Notes: generated from the letters alone by a model not told the origin. A stretch of 64,000 bases of DNA from Nereocystis luetkeana (GCA_031213475.1 JARUPZ010000021.1:7633420-7697419); one strand, 5' to 3'. Positions 21,956 through 33,699 are shown, counted from the first letter of the stretch. Translations and numbers: made by a program.

Positions 21956-24517
21956 GGTATGACCTCTCGGTATGACCCATCCCTCACGCCAGTCTGGCTG
22001 TCGTTGCCCCCGAGAGGCATTGGACGCAGCTCGTTTAGGCCGAACATTGCCCAGGTGTACCTGATGATGGCTCAAACCCAATATTTCATGATGGTCGATC
22101 CGAAGCTTAATGCATCATTGTTGGAATTCTACTTTTTTTCACGTTATACTTGTGATTATGATACGTGCATAAATGACCATGTTAAAGGTAACCGTTACGT
22201 TCTATAAACAAGTACCAGGTACTAAACACACGCCAAAAACCCTGCTATTGACCAGGCCGACATCGTAGCTGAGTTTGGCTCGAAACGCCCAAGGTATACC
22301 CGATTTGTCTACTCTGGCTGTCTAGCCTTTAGCTGGTTTTGGCTATCAACTTTGCACCAATCAGATGGGCCATGGGTACACTTATTTCTCTGCGTATGGG
22401 TCTGCGGTCCCTCAGTCTAAATTCTTCTGTATAAACACTCTGTACTCGTGTGTACGCCGGTATTTCCAAGGTGGTACGCTGGCGGCCTGGACGGTCGCCG
22501 GTGGCAGACTCGCGCGAAGGGAGTATAACGTAGAGGGGCAGAAGGAGCCTCATACTCGATGCCAGGAGACTGAAGGCCTGCGCTTCGCACTCCTCTCGCT
22601 GAGAAGTGTGAAATAAAGTCGTTTATGTCTTCATCATAACAGCGATTTGACAAATGAGAAGGCGGCGAAATGCTGACGATTACTTCCCGATTCACCGAAA
22701 AGCCAAGGAATCCTAGAAGGCGGTGTAACTAACTTCTGTCCCAGGGGTTACGCGATGGTTCATAGCGCAGATCCGTTGAACGCTGTCATCCCAGAGTAGC
22801 TGCTGTAGCAGTACAATTGTAGCTGCACATCTCGGCATCCACGTCGTACAGCTCCACAGCAGCTGCGGCGATAGCGTACACACCAACTGTGCGACTGGCC
22901 GTTTATAAGTTTTGCGGGCTGTATGTGAAGTATAATATCTCTCATATATCCACCGGCATGATTGTGTGTTGATGGCAGTTCTCAACTAGACTACGTGGCA
23001 TATGATATCGGGGCGTTCCATCGATGTCTCAGCTACAGTCAGTTGAGCAACGATGGCGATGCCGGCCGAGTAGTTGACCCTCCCTATCGATCGGGGGTCC
23101 GAGAGAACATGCCGGAAAGAACCGCGCGAATGCATACACTCTGCCAAGAGACCACGTAAGATAAGCACTGATAGGATAAGAATGTCGGAGACTTTTTAGT
23201 AGATCTCAACGTATTGATATAGTGCCGGCCCTACGGCGCTGAGCCGGCAGTCCCTCGAACGCCGGCCAGTTCAGGCGTGGAGCGGGTACACCTCGGTGAA
23301 GAAACTGCGCCGAACGACGGTCAGAGGCGGGAGAGTTCCAACGACGACAAAATGATCGATCAGGCTGAGGATCATCATAGGTATTTTTATAAAAAGTTCC
23401 ATAAGTTCATCTCCATCTTTCGTTTATTGGGGTGCGATGCGGGGGTCAATGATCATACGACTACGGCCATGCATGAGATCGAAAACATCTCTTCTTTCGA
23501 GTACGTCCCCCCAGCCCCCTCTGACTGCCCCCTCTCTCTCGCCCCTTTCCTGCACTCTAGTTTTCCACTCCTTGTACTTGCTGTACAATATTCCGATGAC
23601 CCTTCCTCGCTATATTTCTTGGCTCACCCCTCCCCCCCTTATAATATATCACTACTACTGCTATCGCTTTTGATATAAATAGCGTGTCGTCCGTATCTTC
23701 ACCCTCGCTCGTTCCCCTGTTTACTGCACCGGAATGGTTTGGGGCGTAGAGTTGGTTCTTGGCAGTTTTTTTCATGATCTCCAACCCACCCACTCTTTTA
23801 ACCTTTTATCTGCCATGTTCGAACTCCACCCCCCGTTACTCAACCGCTTGACTCACGCTCCCCTCTCACCCTTGTTTCCTCAAAATATGTGGTCGGCTAT
23901 CTGTTAGTCTTTTGTTTGCCTCCTTCTCCACCGCTTAACCGCACCAAGGCTACCTCTATTTGTTCTTGCGCTACTAGTTTGTCCCCCTCGAATCCCGCCC
24001 ACTTCTTCTACACCTCCCAGTCTCTTAAACTCGCTCACCTGATTCGCCCCCCTTTTCCTCTTGCCACCCCATCCCAACCTTACACCACCTTACTTAGCAA
24101 GTCTGCTCGACTGTTGCACCGGCTGATCCTCTAGTGATTTCACACCTCCTCTCCATGGGTGCTCATTCCGTTACCGCCAGACGTATATCCCCCCCCGCAT
24201 TTCCTTTTGGTTGCCATCAATCCCAACCCGACCACGACCTCACGGGCGCTGTACGATCTACCCGCCTAGTTCCACCACCACAACCAACAGTCAATCATTC
24301 TCGTTCCCGTCCTTCCCGGTTTCTCTGGTTTTTGCTCCCTCCCCACGTCTCCCCCTGACCCCTCTCGCCTCCGCCCCCTACTTTGTTTCGCCCCGTCTAC
24401 TCGAACCCTTCTGTTGGTCTTTCGCCTCCATCTTCACAAAGTCTGCATTGAACCGCTTTATTTACCCGTCAAGCACTAGCAGTAGTAGTAGAAACAGTAC
24501 TACTACTAGCAGCGAGG
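21956..24517. other. No confident gene; pyrimidine-rich DNA from 23.5 kb
   Basis: Frames of about 90 codons occur (plus 21,935-22,207, minus 22,713-22,985) without known domains. From about 23,500 to 24,500 the plus strand is strongly C/T-rich, which opens frames rich in Ser, Pro and Leu. I treat those as compositional. A short AGTAGTAG microsatellite is present near 24,480. Confidence 0.3.
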
Positions 24518-25020
24518 TACCCCACGGTAGGGGTTGCACTCTGGACCCGTTCCACTATGGAGGTAGCACATTTCCCGTTTTTTTGTTTCTGAAAGACGGG
24601 GTTCTTTGACCCTAAAATCGTCGGAATATCAATCTTGATTCCGAAAAAAACTTTTGTAGACTTGGGCCATGGGATTGTTCGCCGCGATGCTTATTGATGT
24701 TTGCTAAAGTCAGTTTTCGGGTTAGGTATGGAGCTCCTTAAGTGACGAGCCTCCAAAAATTTAGGGTGACCCTCTTTCGCAGAACGCCTCTTTGTGGGAC
24801 AAGGGTTTCTGACCGATTGAGTTCCTTAAGTGAGGAACTACCAGTGAGGATGAAAAAATTACTCCTATATTCGTTTTAGGACTACTAGCGTATACAGGTG
24901 CCGGTCGGGTGGCACGAACTATTTTTTTCCAACTACTTTATCGGTGAGATATTGAGCTACTAGTGTTAGGGGCTCAGGAACGTCTGGTGCACCCCTACTG
25001 TTGGATGGCTCTAGCGTGAA
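24518..25020 (+). repeat. Dispersed repeat R1, copy 2, interrupted by R2
   Basis: The ends match 6781-7052 (CCCCACGGTAGGGGTTGCAC at about 24,522 and the block from GTGGGACAAGG at about 24,795 onward). The middle, about 24,549-24,790, is instead similar to 25,596-25,835 (AAAGACGGGG, AATATCAATC, GTCAGTTTTCGGGT, ATGGAGCTCCT). This suggests an insertion of one repeat into the other, or a composite family. Confidence 0.5.
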
Positions 25021-25077
25021 GTAGCAGAAGCGGAGTAGTGGCAGTCGCAGTCGCAGTACTCGTAAACGTAGGTGCAG

Positions 25078-25186
25078 TATTACGGGGGACCATAGTTAAC
25101 AGGACCTATGGTATACATAAAAACCTATATGTTTAACCATTTCTACCAACAATATTTGGTCCTGTTAACTATGCCCCCCCGTAGTA
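25078..25186 (+). mobile_element. 109-bp MITE (family M1), copy 2
   Basis: Same length and inverted termini as the copy at 8001, in the same orientation. The right end reads GTAGTA where the others read GTAATA, one substitution. The interior block ACATAAAAACCTATATGTTT is shared. Confidence 0.85.
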
Positions 25187-25595
25187 GTATTTATTGTAGA
25201 GTAGTACTACAGTAGTCTCCCATGTCTGTGTTGTCGCATCCAATACAAAGGTAGCACTACAGCACTACAGCAGTAGCAGTCGTAATTGTACTCGTAGTAG
25301 CTATTAGCATTGTCGGTGCTGTTATGTACCCCCTCCAGATCATCATAATATCAGTACGAGCAAACGTCAGTATTCAATTAGACAAACAACAAATGACTAG
25401 AAGTAAGTACGAACTTTTCCCAGACCCCCTCGATCTTCTCTCCCAGAAGAAATCTCGCTCCAAGCGGAGTTTTGTTTTTTCTTCTCGTGTCTGCCTTGGT
25501 GATGAATGCCTTCGCGGTGTGGCTGCCTGTGCCACCTTCACGCCTGACTGTTCTCCGTGTGCATCGTGGTTCCGTAAATATGTACCAGGTACTGG
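25187..25595. other. No gene; AGT-rich microsatellite-like DNA
   Basis: GTAGTA, GCAGTA and CAGTCG words recur on both sides of the MITE (25,020-25,300). Two antisense frames of about 80 codons at 25,374-25,625 carry no recognised domain. Confidence 0.3.
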
Positions 25596-25835
25596 AATAG
25601 AAGCGTTCCACGTTAGAGGTGGCACATTTCCGCTCTTTTTTTTATGAAAGACGGGGCTCCTTAGCCCAAAATCGTCGCAATATCAATCATGGTTCGGAAA
25701 ATGACGTTTCTATATACTTGGGCCACGGCACACAAATAAATTTTGTTGAAGTCAGTTTTCGGGTGAGGTATGGAGCTCCTCAAGTGAGGAGCCTCAAAAC
25801 AATTAGGGTGAACGTCTATTGTAGAACGCCTCAAT
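25596..25835 (+). repeat. Dispersed repeat R2, copy 2
   Basis: This aligns with 24,549-24,790. Both have a GGTGGCACATTTCCG-like start, AAAGACGGGG, AAATCGTCG, AATATCAATC, CTTGGGCCA, GTCAGTTTTCGGGT and GGTATGGAGCTCCT in the same order. The spacing between copies is about 1.05 kb. No coding capacity is visible. Confidence 0.55.
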
Positions 25836-26640
25836 ATGTATTTGGTCGTGAACCCACGCATATAAATCGTGTCCGGCGTTTCTCTCATACATACATACCT
25901 GTAGTTGCTACGGTCAGTTCGTACTCATCCGCAACCTTCTGGTACGGTAAGTGCACACGCACATGTACCTGAATTAGACTCTAGTTACAGACCTAAACAT
26001 GTTTGAGCAACTCTCACCATCTCGCTGTCTGCGCTCTTCTTCAGATTACAATCGACTTCGATTGATTTCCCCACTTGAAAGTCTTGCTGGATCCCTACTC
26101 CCCTATGGACCTACCGTCGACTTTCTCTGTCACCATTGCTGTTGTTGCTCCAGCTGTACCGCTGCTGCTGCCTATGGCTTTCCCCTAAATACGTGTAGCT
26201 GTGCTACTGCGGTGACCCCTTAACGATGTATCTCACTATTATGGCACCCCCTTCTCCCTTCCTACCTCGTTTTGAGCAATATTCATTTCCGATCCGCCAA
26301 ACCCCAAACTGTCGCGACATTCTTTCACTTTTTTATTTAATTTTGTTCTTCGGTTTTCCTGATATTTTCTCCAGGTTTTAGTCTTCCTCTTTTTCTTAGC
26401 TTTGTTTTAGTTTTGATTTCTATCATCACTTTTGCTTTCCAGCTCAACCCGTAGAAGGGTTCGTCCTCAACGTTTTTCTGGACAAGCCGTGGTCAGAGGT
26501 GTCGTCCCTTTTCCCCCCCCCGGTACGTGCCTTCATTGTGTATCGTGCATATGGTTCGGCATTCCCACTACTCGTCGATATTCATCGAATGTTGCTAACT
26601 CATGCTCTGGCGCTTTCTCCTGACTAATTTTATCGAAGAG
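25836..26640. other. No gene seen
   Basis: Short frames only, in T/C-rich DNA at 26,300-26,420. No repeat shared with other parts of the window was noticed. Confidence 0.25.
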
Positions 26641-26644
26641 AGAG

Positions 26645-26735
26645 CCCCTACAAGTACGCACTCGACGATACTCGAACCCACGAAATTGGTCTTGATAGGC
26701 ACGCGAACCTCGTACCAAATCGCGGGAGGCTTCCT
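26645..26735 (-). repeat. Dispersed 76-bp conserved segment, copy 2
   Basis: Reverse complement of the segment at 9372-9450. On the minus strand it reads IWYEVRVPIKTNFVGSSIV, matching WYVVRVPIKINFVGSSLA there. The amino-acid match within a short DNA match hints at a former coding sequence. Confidence 0.5.
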
Positions 26736-26884
26736 CTGTTCATATGTGGTGGTGTTTTTATATTTGGGGTGAATCTTCCCGGAGCCAAAACCGGAACACA
26801 TAATATAATATCTGGGTTGCCCTCAATAATGTTGAACCCCACACAGCCGATGGCTTAGGAGGGAATTTTGACGGGAGGGCCAAC

Positions 26885-27055
26885 GGTGGTAACGGTGGGA
26901 CGGGACGGGACGGTAAAACCAACGCCAACATGGTCCCAACGTTGCGTCCCATCTCGTCCCGTCCCGCCGACAAGTTCCCGGCCGCCGTCATATACCGTCC
27001 CGCCCCCCAGAGAAAAAATTTCCCGTTTGGACGCTACCCTCCCGTCCCGTCATCA
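26885..27055 (+). repeat. GTCCCGTCCCGCCGA-type short repeats
   Basis: GGGACGGGACGGGACGG lies at the left of the patch, and TCGTCCCGTCCCGCCGA and CCTCCCGTCCCGTCATC to the right, so the patch can fold back on itself. The same words recur as an array at 52,430-52,830. Confidence 0.5.
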
Positions 27056-27420
27056 ACAACTGCGCCGTTATCACACACAGTCCCATCCTGCTGACACAAA
27101 TTGCCTCTTTCCGTGCAAGGCACGCACGTGGTTGTCTGTTCCCGTCCATTGTCGTCACGAATTACGAAATCAATTACGAATTTCGAATTTTGCAAAACTC
27201 AGTAGTATTTCCGCTAAAAGTACATGTCATTCCAAATAAATTGTGCGCAAGGTTATGACACTGCCCTGAAGGAGACTGAAAACCGATAATTACCTGGGTT
27301 CAAGTACTGGAAGACTTATCTTAGATGGAACACCAGGGGTTTTCGCAAGCGGGAACGAGCTTGGTTCTCAGCCTCCACGTGCACAAAGATAATATAGCTG
27401 CTATTCTTCTACTTCTAAGC

Positions 27421-28341
27421 TTACAACACACGTGAGTACCAACGAGTACCGACTTCATAGGCAAACCTGTTTCGGGATACAAAGTGTCCTGAACTCTGAT
27501 CGTAACACGCGGCGTTTTCGGTTTCGGACTTCGCCGTCAGCGCGACGGAGAGTGCCGCCAGCGACTCTAAGGCCTCTTCCACGGCCTCCGAGTACGCAGT
27601 GGGCTCCGCCTCCCGATCCCAGGGGTCTACCTCCTGCGCCAGGGAAACTCTGCAGACTGCCCGGGTGAACAGCGCCACAAGGGCCCTTCGTGTTGCTGAG
27701 GCACGATTCCCGGCTGCGCGTCTCCCCTTCGCCCCGACCGCGACGCCGACCACTTCAGTCCCCACTCCTGCCCCCGGATCTCGTACTTCTGAACAGTACC
27801 TCTCCAGCGAAATCGCGGTTGGCACCCAGACCCGGAAGCCCGCGGACCTGGACTTCCTGCTGGGGAGTGTCGCCCATTCGGCGCCCGAGCCCAACTTGTG
27901 CTTCCTACCAGAGACGGCGACAATCGTGGTCTTTACCGCCAGCCGACTCCTATAAGAGATACCCGATGACGATCTCCCCGTCAACGACGCCTGGATGCGG
28001 ATGATGGACGGGGCGCCTCTGAGGCACAACAATGATGTGCGTTCATCATGGGTCTGGTGGTCAGCCTCCGGAATGCGCACGACGCTTCTTCCATCACCGT
28101 TTCCTGTCCTCGTCCGGCCGCGTACAGCCTTCACTGCAAGCGCCGGGTGGTTCTCGGCTTCCAGGGACGTCAGCCCCAGGACGTAAAACAGGGTTATGGG
28201 CTGACCCACGCCGGGTTTGACCCCCCCTCGAACAGCCGAGTAGGCCAAAATACGGGGTACCAATTCCCGGGAGTCCCAGATAACTTTGGGGTCCGCGACA
28301 GCTCCCACCGCCGAGCTGACAACCGGGAACCCCCATACCAA
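27421..28341 (-). CDS. Hypothetical protein, 306 codons
   Basis: An ATG-started minus-strand frame of 306 codons, the longest open frame outside the young retroelement. The protein is basic, rich in Ala, Val, Arg and Ser, with no transmembrane run or catalytic motif I recognise. Segments include VKTTIVAVSGRKHKLGSGAE and AEPTAYSEAVEEALESLAAL. It lies just 3' (on the minus strand) of the old Ty3/gypsy element and beyond its candidate LTR, so it is probably not part of it. The plus strand opposite is also open for 118 codons, so strand choice is not certain. It could be a captured or host gene, or a GC-rich chance frame. Confidence 0.35.
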   Translation of the reverse strand: MVWGFPVVSSAVGAVADPKVIWDSRELVPRILAYSAVRGGVKPGVGQPITLFYVLGLTSLEAENHPALAVKAVRGRTRTGNGDGRSVVRIPEADHQTHDERTSLLCLRGAPSIIRIQASLTGRSSSGISYRSRLAVKTTIVAVSGRKHKLGSGAEWATLPSRKSRSAGFRVWVPTAISLERYCSEVRDPGAGVGTEVVGVAVGAKGRRAAGNRASATRRALVALFTRAVCRVSLAQEVDPWDREAEPTAYSEAVEEALESLAALSVALTAKSETENAACYDQSSGHFVSRNRFAYEVGTRWYSRVL

Positions 28342-28578
28342 AAATACAATCTGTATGGAAGAGACGTATGATGCAGTTTGAAAAGTTGAGTATCAACTTT
28401 ATTGAAAAAGTTGAACTCACAGCTGGCGTACTTGATTATCTTAAGAAATGTATGAAATTCGATTTAATTTGTTGTTCTAGCAGATGCTGTGATGTAGTTA
28501 TATATTGAACTGAAAATACAAAATTTTACGAAGCACGTAAAATTTGAACTACTACCACCGAGTAGAACGAAGTGGTAC

Positions 28579-28747
28579 TGTTTTGAAACGTTCTCTGCAC
28601 AGGGATCCTTGCTTGTCGGCTAGGAGGCAGCCTGGTACCCACCCGTGGCTGTACCCCCTCTCATACACAGTCGGGGCCTCCCTGAGCCCTTTCTTCGCTT
28701 GCGTTCACAACAACTCGCACCTCCACGGAACTGGTCTAACCTGCGGC
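28579..28747 (-). repeat. Candidate 3' LTR fragment of the old Ty3/gypsy element
   Basis: Shares CTTCGCTTGCGTTC, AACAACTCGCACCT and CCTGCGGC blocks, plus GATCCTT-x-CTTG-x-CGGCTAGGA, with 34,898-35,065. Overall identity is roughly 70-75% by eye. TG...CA ends and a target duplication could not be recognised. Confidence 0.45.
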
Positions 28748-29099
28748 TTTACCCCCTTCTTCATTTCCGAGACAGTCAGTTCTTCCCAGTCGTCGTCTGG
28801 GAACCTACGGCGCAGGTAGGGCGTGCAAGAGTCATAAACCTGTCGAATAGGTGGTTCTGCTTATCGCCTACCGCGTGGGACCTGGTCACGGTCGTTCCTA
28901 TCTATCGGGTATAGGGTTGGCACCTCCCTTCTATTCAGGAGCGTACGTTGCATCGGGGGGGCGGTCGTCTGATTTGTTTTTCTCGTCAGGAGAGTTCACG
29001 CTCCACAGGTCGTGGAAGGTGTCCAGCCCCAAAAGGGTAAAACCGTGTAGGGATTCTGCCTCCGCGACCCGGTCCGAGGCGACCCGGTCTAGTTATGCC

Positions 29100-29880
29100 C
29101 GCGGTTTTCGATAAAGTGGCCGAGGCCGCCTGTGGCCTCTGTGTCATCTATCAGTGGGATCAGAATATCGACGGCTGTTCGAGGGCTCCGACCGAACAGA
29201 AGCCGGGAGGGAGTCATGGCGGAATGTAGCGCCCGGTCTAGGGTAGTGCGTTTCACCCAAACAGCGGCGGCAACGTACTCGTCCCATCTCGTTGGCCAGG
29301 ACTTACGTGGTTCGGATAGCACGTCCTGCACGCATGCTCCCGCTTTTTCCACGCTTCCCTCCCCCCTGGGATGGTCTGTTGGTCCAAACTCTATTGGGAC
29401 TTTTAACCATCGACATAAGTTCCCCCCGCCATCAGCGCGAGTAAATAAGGGCACTCCAAATGTCAGGCTAAGGTCTAGGAGAAACCGGGCTACTCCGTGT
29501 ACTTCGTTTGACGGTAGTGGGTAAGCGATGGGGAATCTAGATGGTCCGGTTACAACGAGCAGTAGGTACTCGTTTAACGTGCCTGACGTGTTGGGGAAGT
29601 TCTGCAGGTTTTACTCGTCTACTTCTAGCATTTCGCATGGCTCCAGGAATCTGGCGAGAAGCAACGCCCTCTATTGACCACATGGCCTCTTCCTGCGTCT
29701 ACACTCACACGATAGCACGTACTCTCATTTGTCTTTGTGCATGCCTGGCCAGTAAAACAGGTTCCTTACCAACGAGAGGGTCCTTGCGATTCCAGGGTGG
29801 CCGTGTTGGCAGTGTATTCCAGGAATCATGTCCGCTACAAGGCAGCTCGGCATTGCTAGCGCAGCTAGCTGTTCACCTTA
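29100..29880 (-). pseudogene. Integrase of the old Ty3/gypsy element
   Basis: Reading leftward, an HHCC-type zinc-finger region is seen first (HCQHGHPGIARTLSLVRNLF then YWPGM). Next comes a core containing LEVDE, TRADGGGN and a VEKAGACVQDV segment. These correspond to the D, D and E positions of a D,D35E integrase, although the first lies next to a stop. The C-terminal part (WDEYVAAAVWVKRTTLDRAL, PSRLLFGRSP) is typical of Ty3/gypsy integrases. Stops and frame changes show that it is inactive. Confidence 0.75.
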
Positions 29881-30907
29881 CCAATGCTCCCCTCTGTTCG
29901 AATCCTAGCCACAGGAGACTCTCGTCGTCTAGATGGTATACCTTGATATCTGCATCTGTCGACTCGTTCTTCCCGGCGACGTCTCCTTGATTACAAAGTG
30001 CTCGACAGACTTTGCTCAGGGAGGGGTCCGCTGCCTGAACCCTGACCGAGCAAGGCATGTCTTGAAGCGCCTCCAGGGCACGCTCTATCATCGTTGTCAC
30101 TAGCAGATATTTTTGTCGTCCTGACCTCTCCCAACCCCCGCTGATAGACTGCACTCGACGGTGTCAGGTGTCAAAACGTCTCCCCCCGTGGGCGGTTGCG
30201 TGTTCTTCGGAGTTTGTAAAGAGCCGGGCGCTGACGCCTGCACGGCCAAATCGCCTTTTGTCAGTGGTCGGGATTTGACGACGAACACGCGGTGGTCGCG
30301 GGGCGAGGGGGGCGGGCGTGGGCTTCAGGAATCGGGGTCAGGGGCACGGATGGGGTACGAGCGCGGCAAGATCGCATTACTCTCAGCAAGGAGCTGTCTG
30401 TTTGCATAGCTGCAAGCCTGGTCGTGGAACGGTACGGTGGCTAGCTCTGGGCCCGAGGCTAGATCGTCAGATTCTTCAGGTGGCTCGTTGAGAGCGGCTA
30501 CGGTCCGCGGAATGCTAGCTACAATTTCGCTTAACGCGGATGGCACTCGTTCACTGGTTGGCTTTTCCCGACGGACCACGTGTCGTTCCCTGTTACCACC
30601 CGGGTTTACCAGTCCCTCTTCGGGTAATTCGAGGTCGTCCAACCGATGCCCGTCTAAACCCGGGCCGCTGTGGGCGACGTCATCGGTAAGTTGCTGGAGG
30701 ATGCGTCGTTCGGGAATGCGTCGCCGATTGAATCGCCTGTTACCCTCAGGCGCAGCAAGCGGGATACAGCGTCAGGCAGTTGGTGTGACGTCCCTGCCCT
30801 CCACTTCATGGCTATTTCGGATTCCGGTAATCGGAGCACCCATCTGGAACGCTTAGGGTCAAAGTCCCGGCTACGGGATAGCCCAAGAAACGCGGAGCAG
30901 TCTGTGA

Positions 30908-31336
30908 TTAAAGCGAACCTTCTACACGCAAACAAAGGTCGAACGTGGACGACCGCCCACAAAACCGCCATGTACTCCCATCCTGGCTGGCGTATGCGAC
31001 AACACGCTCCTTCCCATCGTGAACATACGTTGGCACTGCAACTGCCCCTGTTTCACTGGCCTCTGTGGGCAACGCGAATGGGCTGTGCCAGGAAGGGAAA
31101 TTTGAAAACGGAAATTTTGTGAGGGCCGTCTTCAGCGTTATAAACGCGTTCTGTCGTTGCTCGCACCACGCCGCCGCCCGCTTGGTTGCAAAGGCTTTGT
31201 CCCCAAAGATATCTGTAAGCGACACGGCTAGGATATTGTACTGCTCTACAAACTGCCGCAAGTAGCCCGTCATACCTAGAATCGCTCTGGGTTCCTCGAC
31301 CGTGGACGGCGGAGGTAGTTCAGCTACGGCCGCCAC
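30908..31336 (-). pseudogene. RNase H region of the old Ty3/gypsy element
   Basis: Contains AILGMTGYLRQFVEQYN (the connection region after the polymerase) and HSPFALPTEASETGAVAVPT, then RVVAYASQ. These match the start of Ty3 RNase H domains. The first catalytic acidic residue is Glu in the EAS position where Asp is normal, consistent with decay. Confidence 0.75.
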
Positions 31337-31435
31337 TTTTCCACTCCGACGATCTGGCCCTCTGTCTGTCCACCACCATCCCGCAAACCCCCGGCTCGGG
31401 CAACAACATATTTATTTGGCAAGATTCACCGACAA

Positions 31436-31960
31436 TCAAGCGGACCGCAGGCGGATGAGGACTGCGTCAGTCAGGATGAGATGTTCGTCAAAGTCATGGC
31501 CGTAAATTAGGATGTGATCGAAGTACACTTGCACTCCCTTTCCCCTTGACCCGCTAAGCAGCTCAGCTACCATACTTGCAAACGTTAGCGGCAGGAACGT
31601 GAGCCAAACCCACTTATCTGTACTCCCAAACGTGACCATACGCGTCGCAAAAAGCGGTATTATGTTGATATTCTTCTGCGATGAGTAACTGGAAAAAATC
31701 CGGAGGCTAGATTGACGGAGGTGAACCATGAGCAACCCTGACATCGCTGGAACATACCTTGAATGCCCCCGAGCCCCCCGCTATCAAAATTGATTATGTT
31801 GTTTAGTGCGCGATAGTCCTGACACAGACGCAGCGTGCCGTCGTTCTTGGGCACGGTAACGCACCTGGCCGCCCAAGCGGAAGTCGACTTCCGGATGATA
31901 TCCCTTTTCGGTAACAGTTATGTCTGCTCTGGGGAGAAGCCTTATTACTTGCTTGTGATC
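31436..31960 (-). pseudogene. Reverse transcriptase of the old Ty3/gypsy element
   Basis: The N-terminal part reads MPKNDGTLRLCQDYRALNNI and the palm part reads VQVYFDHILIYGHDFDEHL. The catalytic YxDD box is YFDH at 31,514-31,525, so the second Asp is lost. A frame change separates the two parts near 31,680-31,740. Confidence 0.8.
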
Positions 31961-32099
31961 CGCTGGGCGTGTTCGACGATCAAGTTTTTTCGCAATTATG
32001 TTAGTGTGCACGGCCTCACGCACTTCGGGTCCTCCGGGTACTGGCCGTTCATTTGTTTCGGGCCGAGAGTGTGCAACAGCATCCGAGAAAGCGACTCCC

Positions 32100-32870
32100 T
32101 TTTACACCGATGGGGTATGGTCCGCTTCTAGCGGCGAGTTTCTGCCGGGCGACGCCAAGGGACGGGCGATGGGCGGGGACTGGACGAAAAGCTCTGTAAA
32201 CACCTGTCGACATCTTGAACGTTGAGGGACGGGGTGAACGTTCCGGACTGTTCCTAGAGCGGGACCTGTGTTGACCACATTGCATAACAGTGGGGTGTCA
32301 AGCTCCCACCATTGCACCCCTTGTGTCAAGCCTATTTCCGCCCCAGAATCTGTGTCATACATGTTTGAGGGCTGAACCATCAGCCTTTGTGTTCCGCTGA
32401 GCTGCGGGCCATGTACATATATGCCTCTACCGCTATCCTACGAAGCCTTCTACCTCGGCTGGGTTCACCAGGCGGAAGTCCCAATTTAACGTGCCGTGGT
32501 CCCCCCACGCTGCCTGTCCCAAGGTGATGGGGAACGTGCTGTGTATGACGGCCTAGACGCACTGCATGCCTCTTTCGAGCGCAATCCTCTGGCGCTCGGT
32601 GACTGGAAAGGAACCAATGACGCCCCTCTCGAGGGATGGAAGCATCTGCCTTTGTCGAGGGAGAGGACGCTCTTGCTGGCACCAAAACATCTTGCTCCCG
32701 AAATACATCCGTATGGCAGATCTTGCACTACCTGTACGGGGGCGTTCCGTACGTGGTCCTCGGGGAGAACACGATGCGAAGCACGGTGGATCCCAAAATG
32801 GGCATTCCCAGCACCTCGCTGTTGGAGCAGGTTTGCTGCTAATAGGGCCCATTGACCCTTGCTACTGAGC
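32100..32870 (-). pseudogene. Protease / gag-pol junction of the old Ty3/gypsy element
   Basis: Scattered frames carry protease-like and linker-like pieces: MYDTDSGAEIGL, and a shifted frame with ECPFWDPPCFASCSPRGP and DLPYGC. The order relative to reverse transcriptase fits a retropepsin region. Gag itself (about 32.9-34.8 kb) is too decayed to outline. Confidence 0.4.
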
Positions 32871-33699
32871 TTCCTGCCGACGGCGCTCCCCTTGACCCTT
32901 GATACTGAGCTTCCCGCCGACGGCGCTCCCGCCCGGGCGAGGGCGCCAGTCTGACGACTTTGGGGTCTGAAGAGCTCCCCGGAAGAGGTACTGACCCCCG
33001 GACCGTGATGTCAAGCGTCAACCTCAGTGTTCTCTACTGGGTTGCAGTCCTCTCCCACAACTGCTGGTAACATCCCTGCCATCTCGACAGACAACGCGTA
33101 AAAGTTACTGCGGGGCCGGGGTTTAGTTACGTCTAAGCAGGTTGCCCCTTTTGCGCCGTCTCTTCGCCTCGGGCGGCCTAACGTGACTGGCCGGGACGAT
33201 GTTCGGATGTTGGCTGAACGGACAGGAAGCGTTGGGGGAGCTACCATTTAACGCCAGGTGGAAGAATAATTGGTATCGCAGCGGGAAATCTACCTTATTT
33301 TGTCGTGGCGCGTCCACGTGTGGCCTCTCTAAAGTCGACTAATCCTCTCTGGCATGTTCGCGTTCCCTGCTATGTGTCGGGGCTCTTTTACTTCCCTGCT
33401 GCGTCCTCTGGTCTTGCCCCTGCGAAATGCCAAACGGAACTCCATGTCCATCCGGGGTGGAGGCCGGCTGGTGTTTGCAGGCGGCCACCGAGGATTGTTT
33501 TTCTTGCTCTAGCCCCGTCTGCTGGAAACGACGATTTGCCGGCAGGTGGGTGAGCGTTGTGGCATACAAGTCCGCCGGGTGGGGGTGTGATGTGGGGGCA
33601 CCGTCTTACTTCATATCATCGCCCTGTCCCCTCGCACCTCCGGTGATCTCAACGCGGTGTATCTCACGGCTTCGATCCTGCGTTGAGGTGGAGTCCATG

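Noticed and set aside
23437-24609. Ser/Pro/Leu-rich frames of 80-130 codons
   Set aside because: They follow from the pyrimidine-rich plus strand; no start context, domain or repeat supports a gene.
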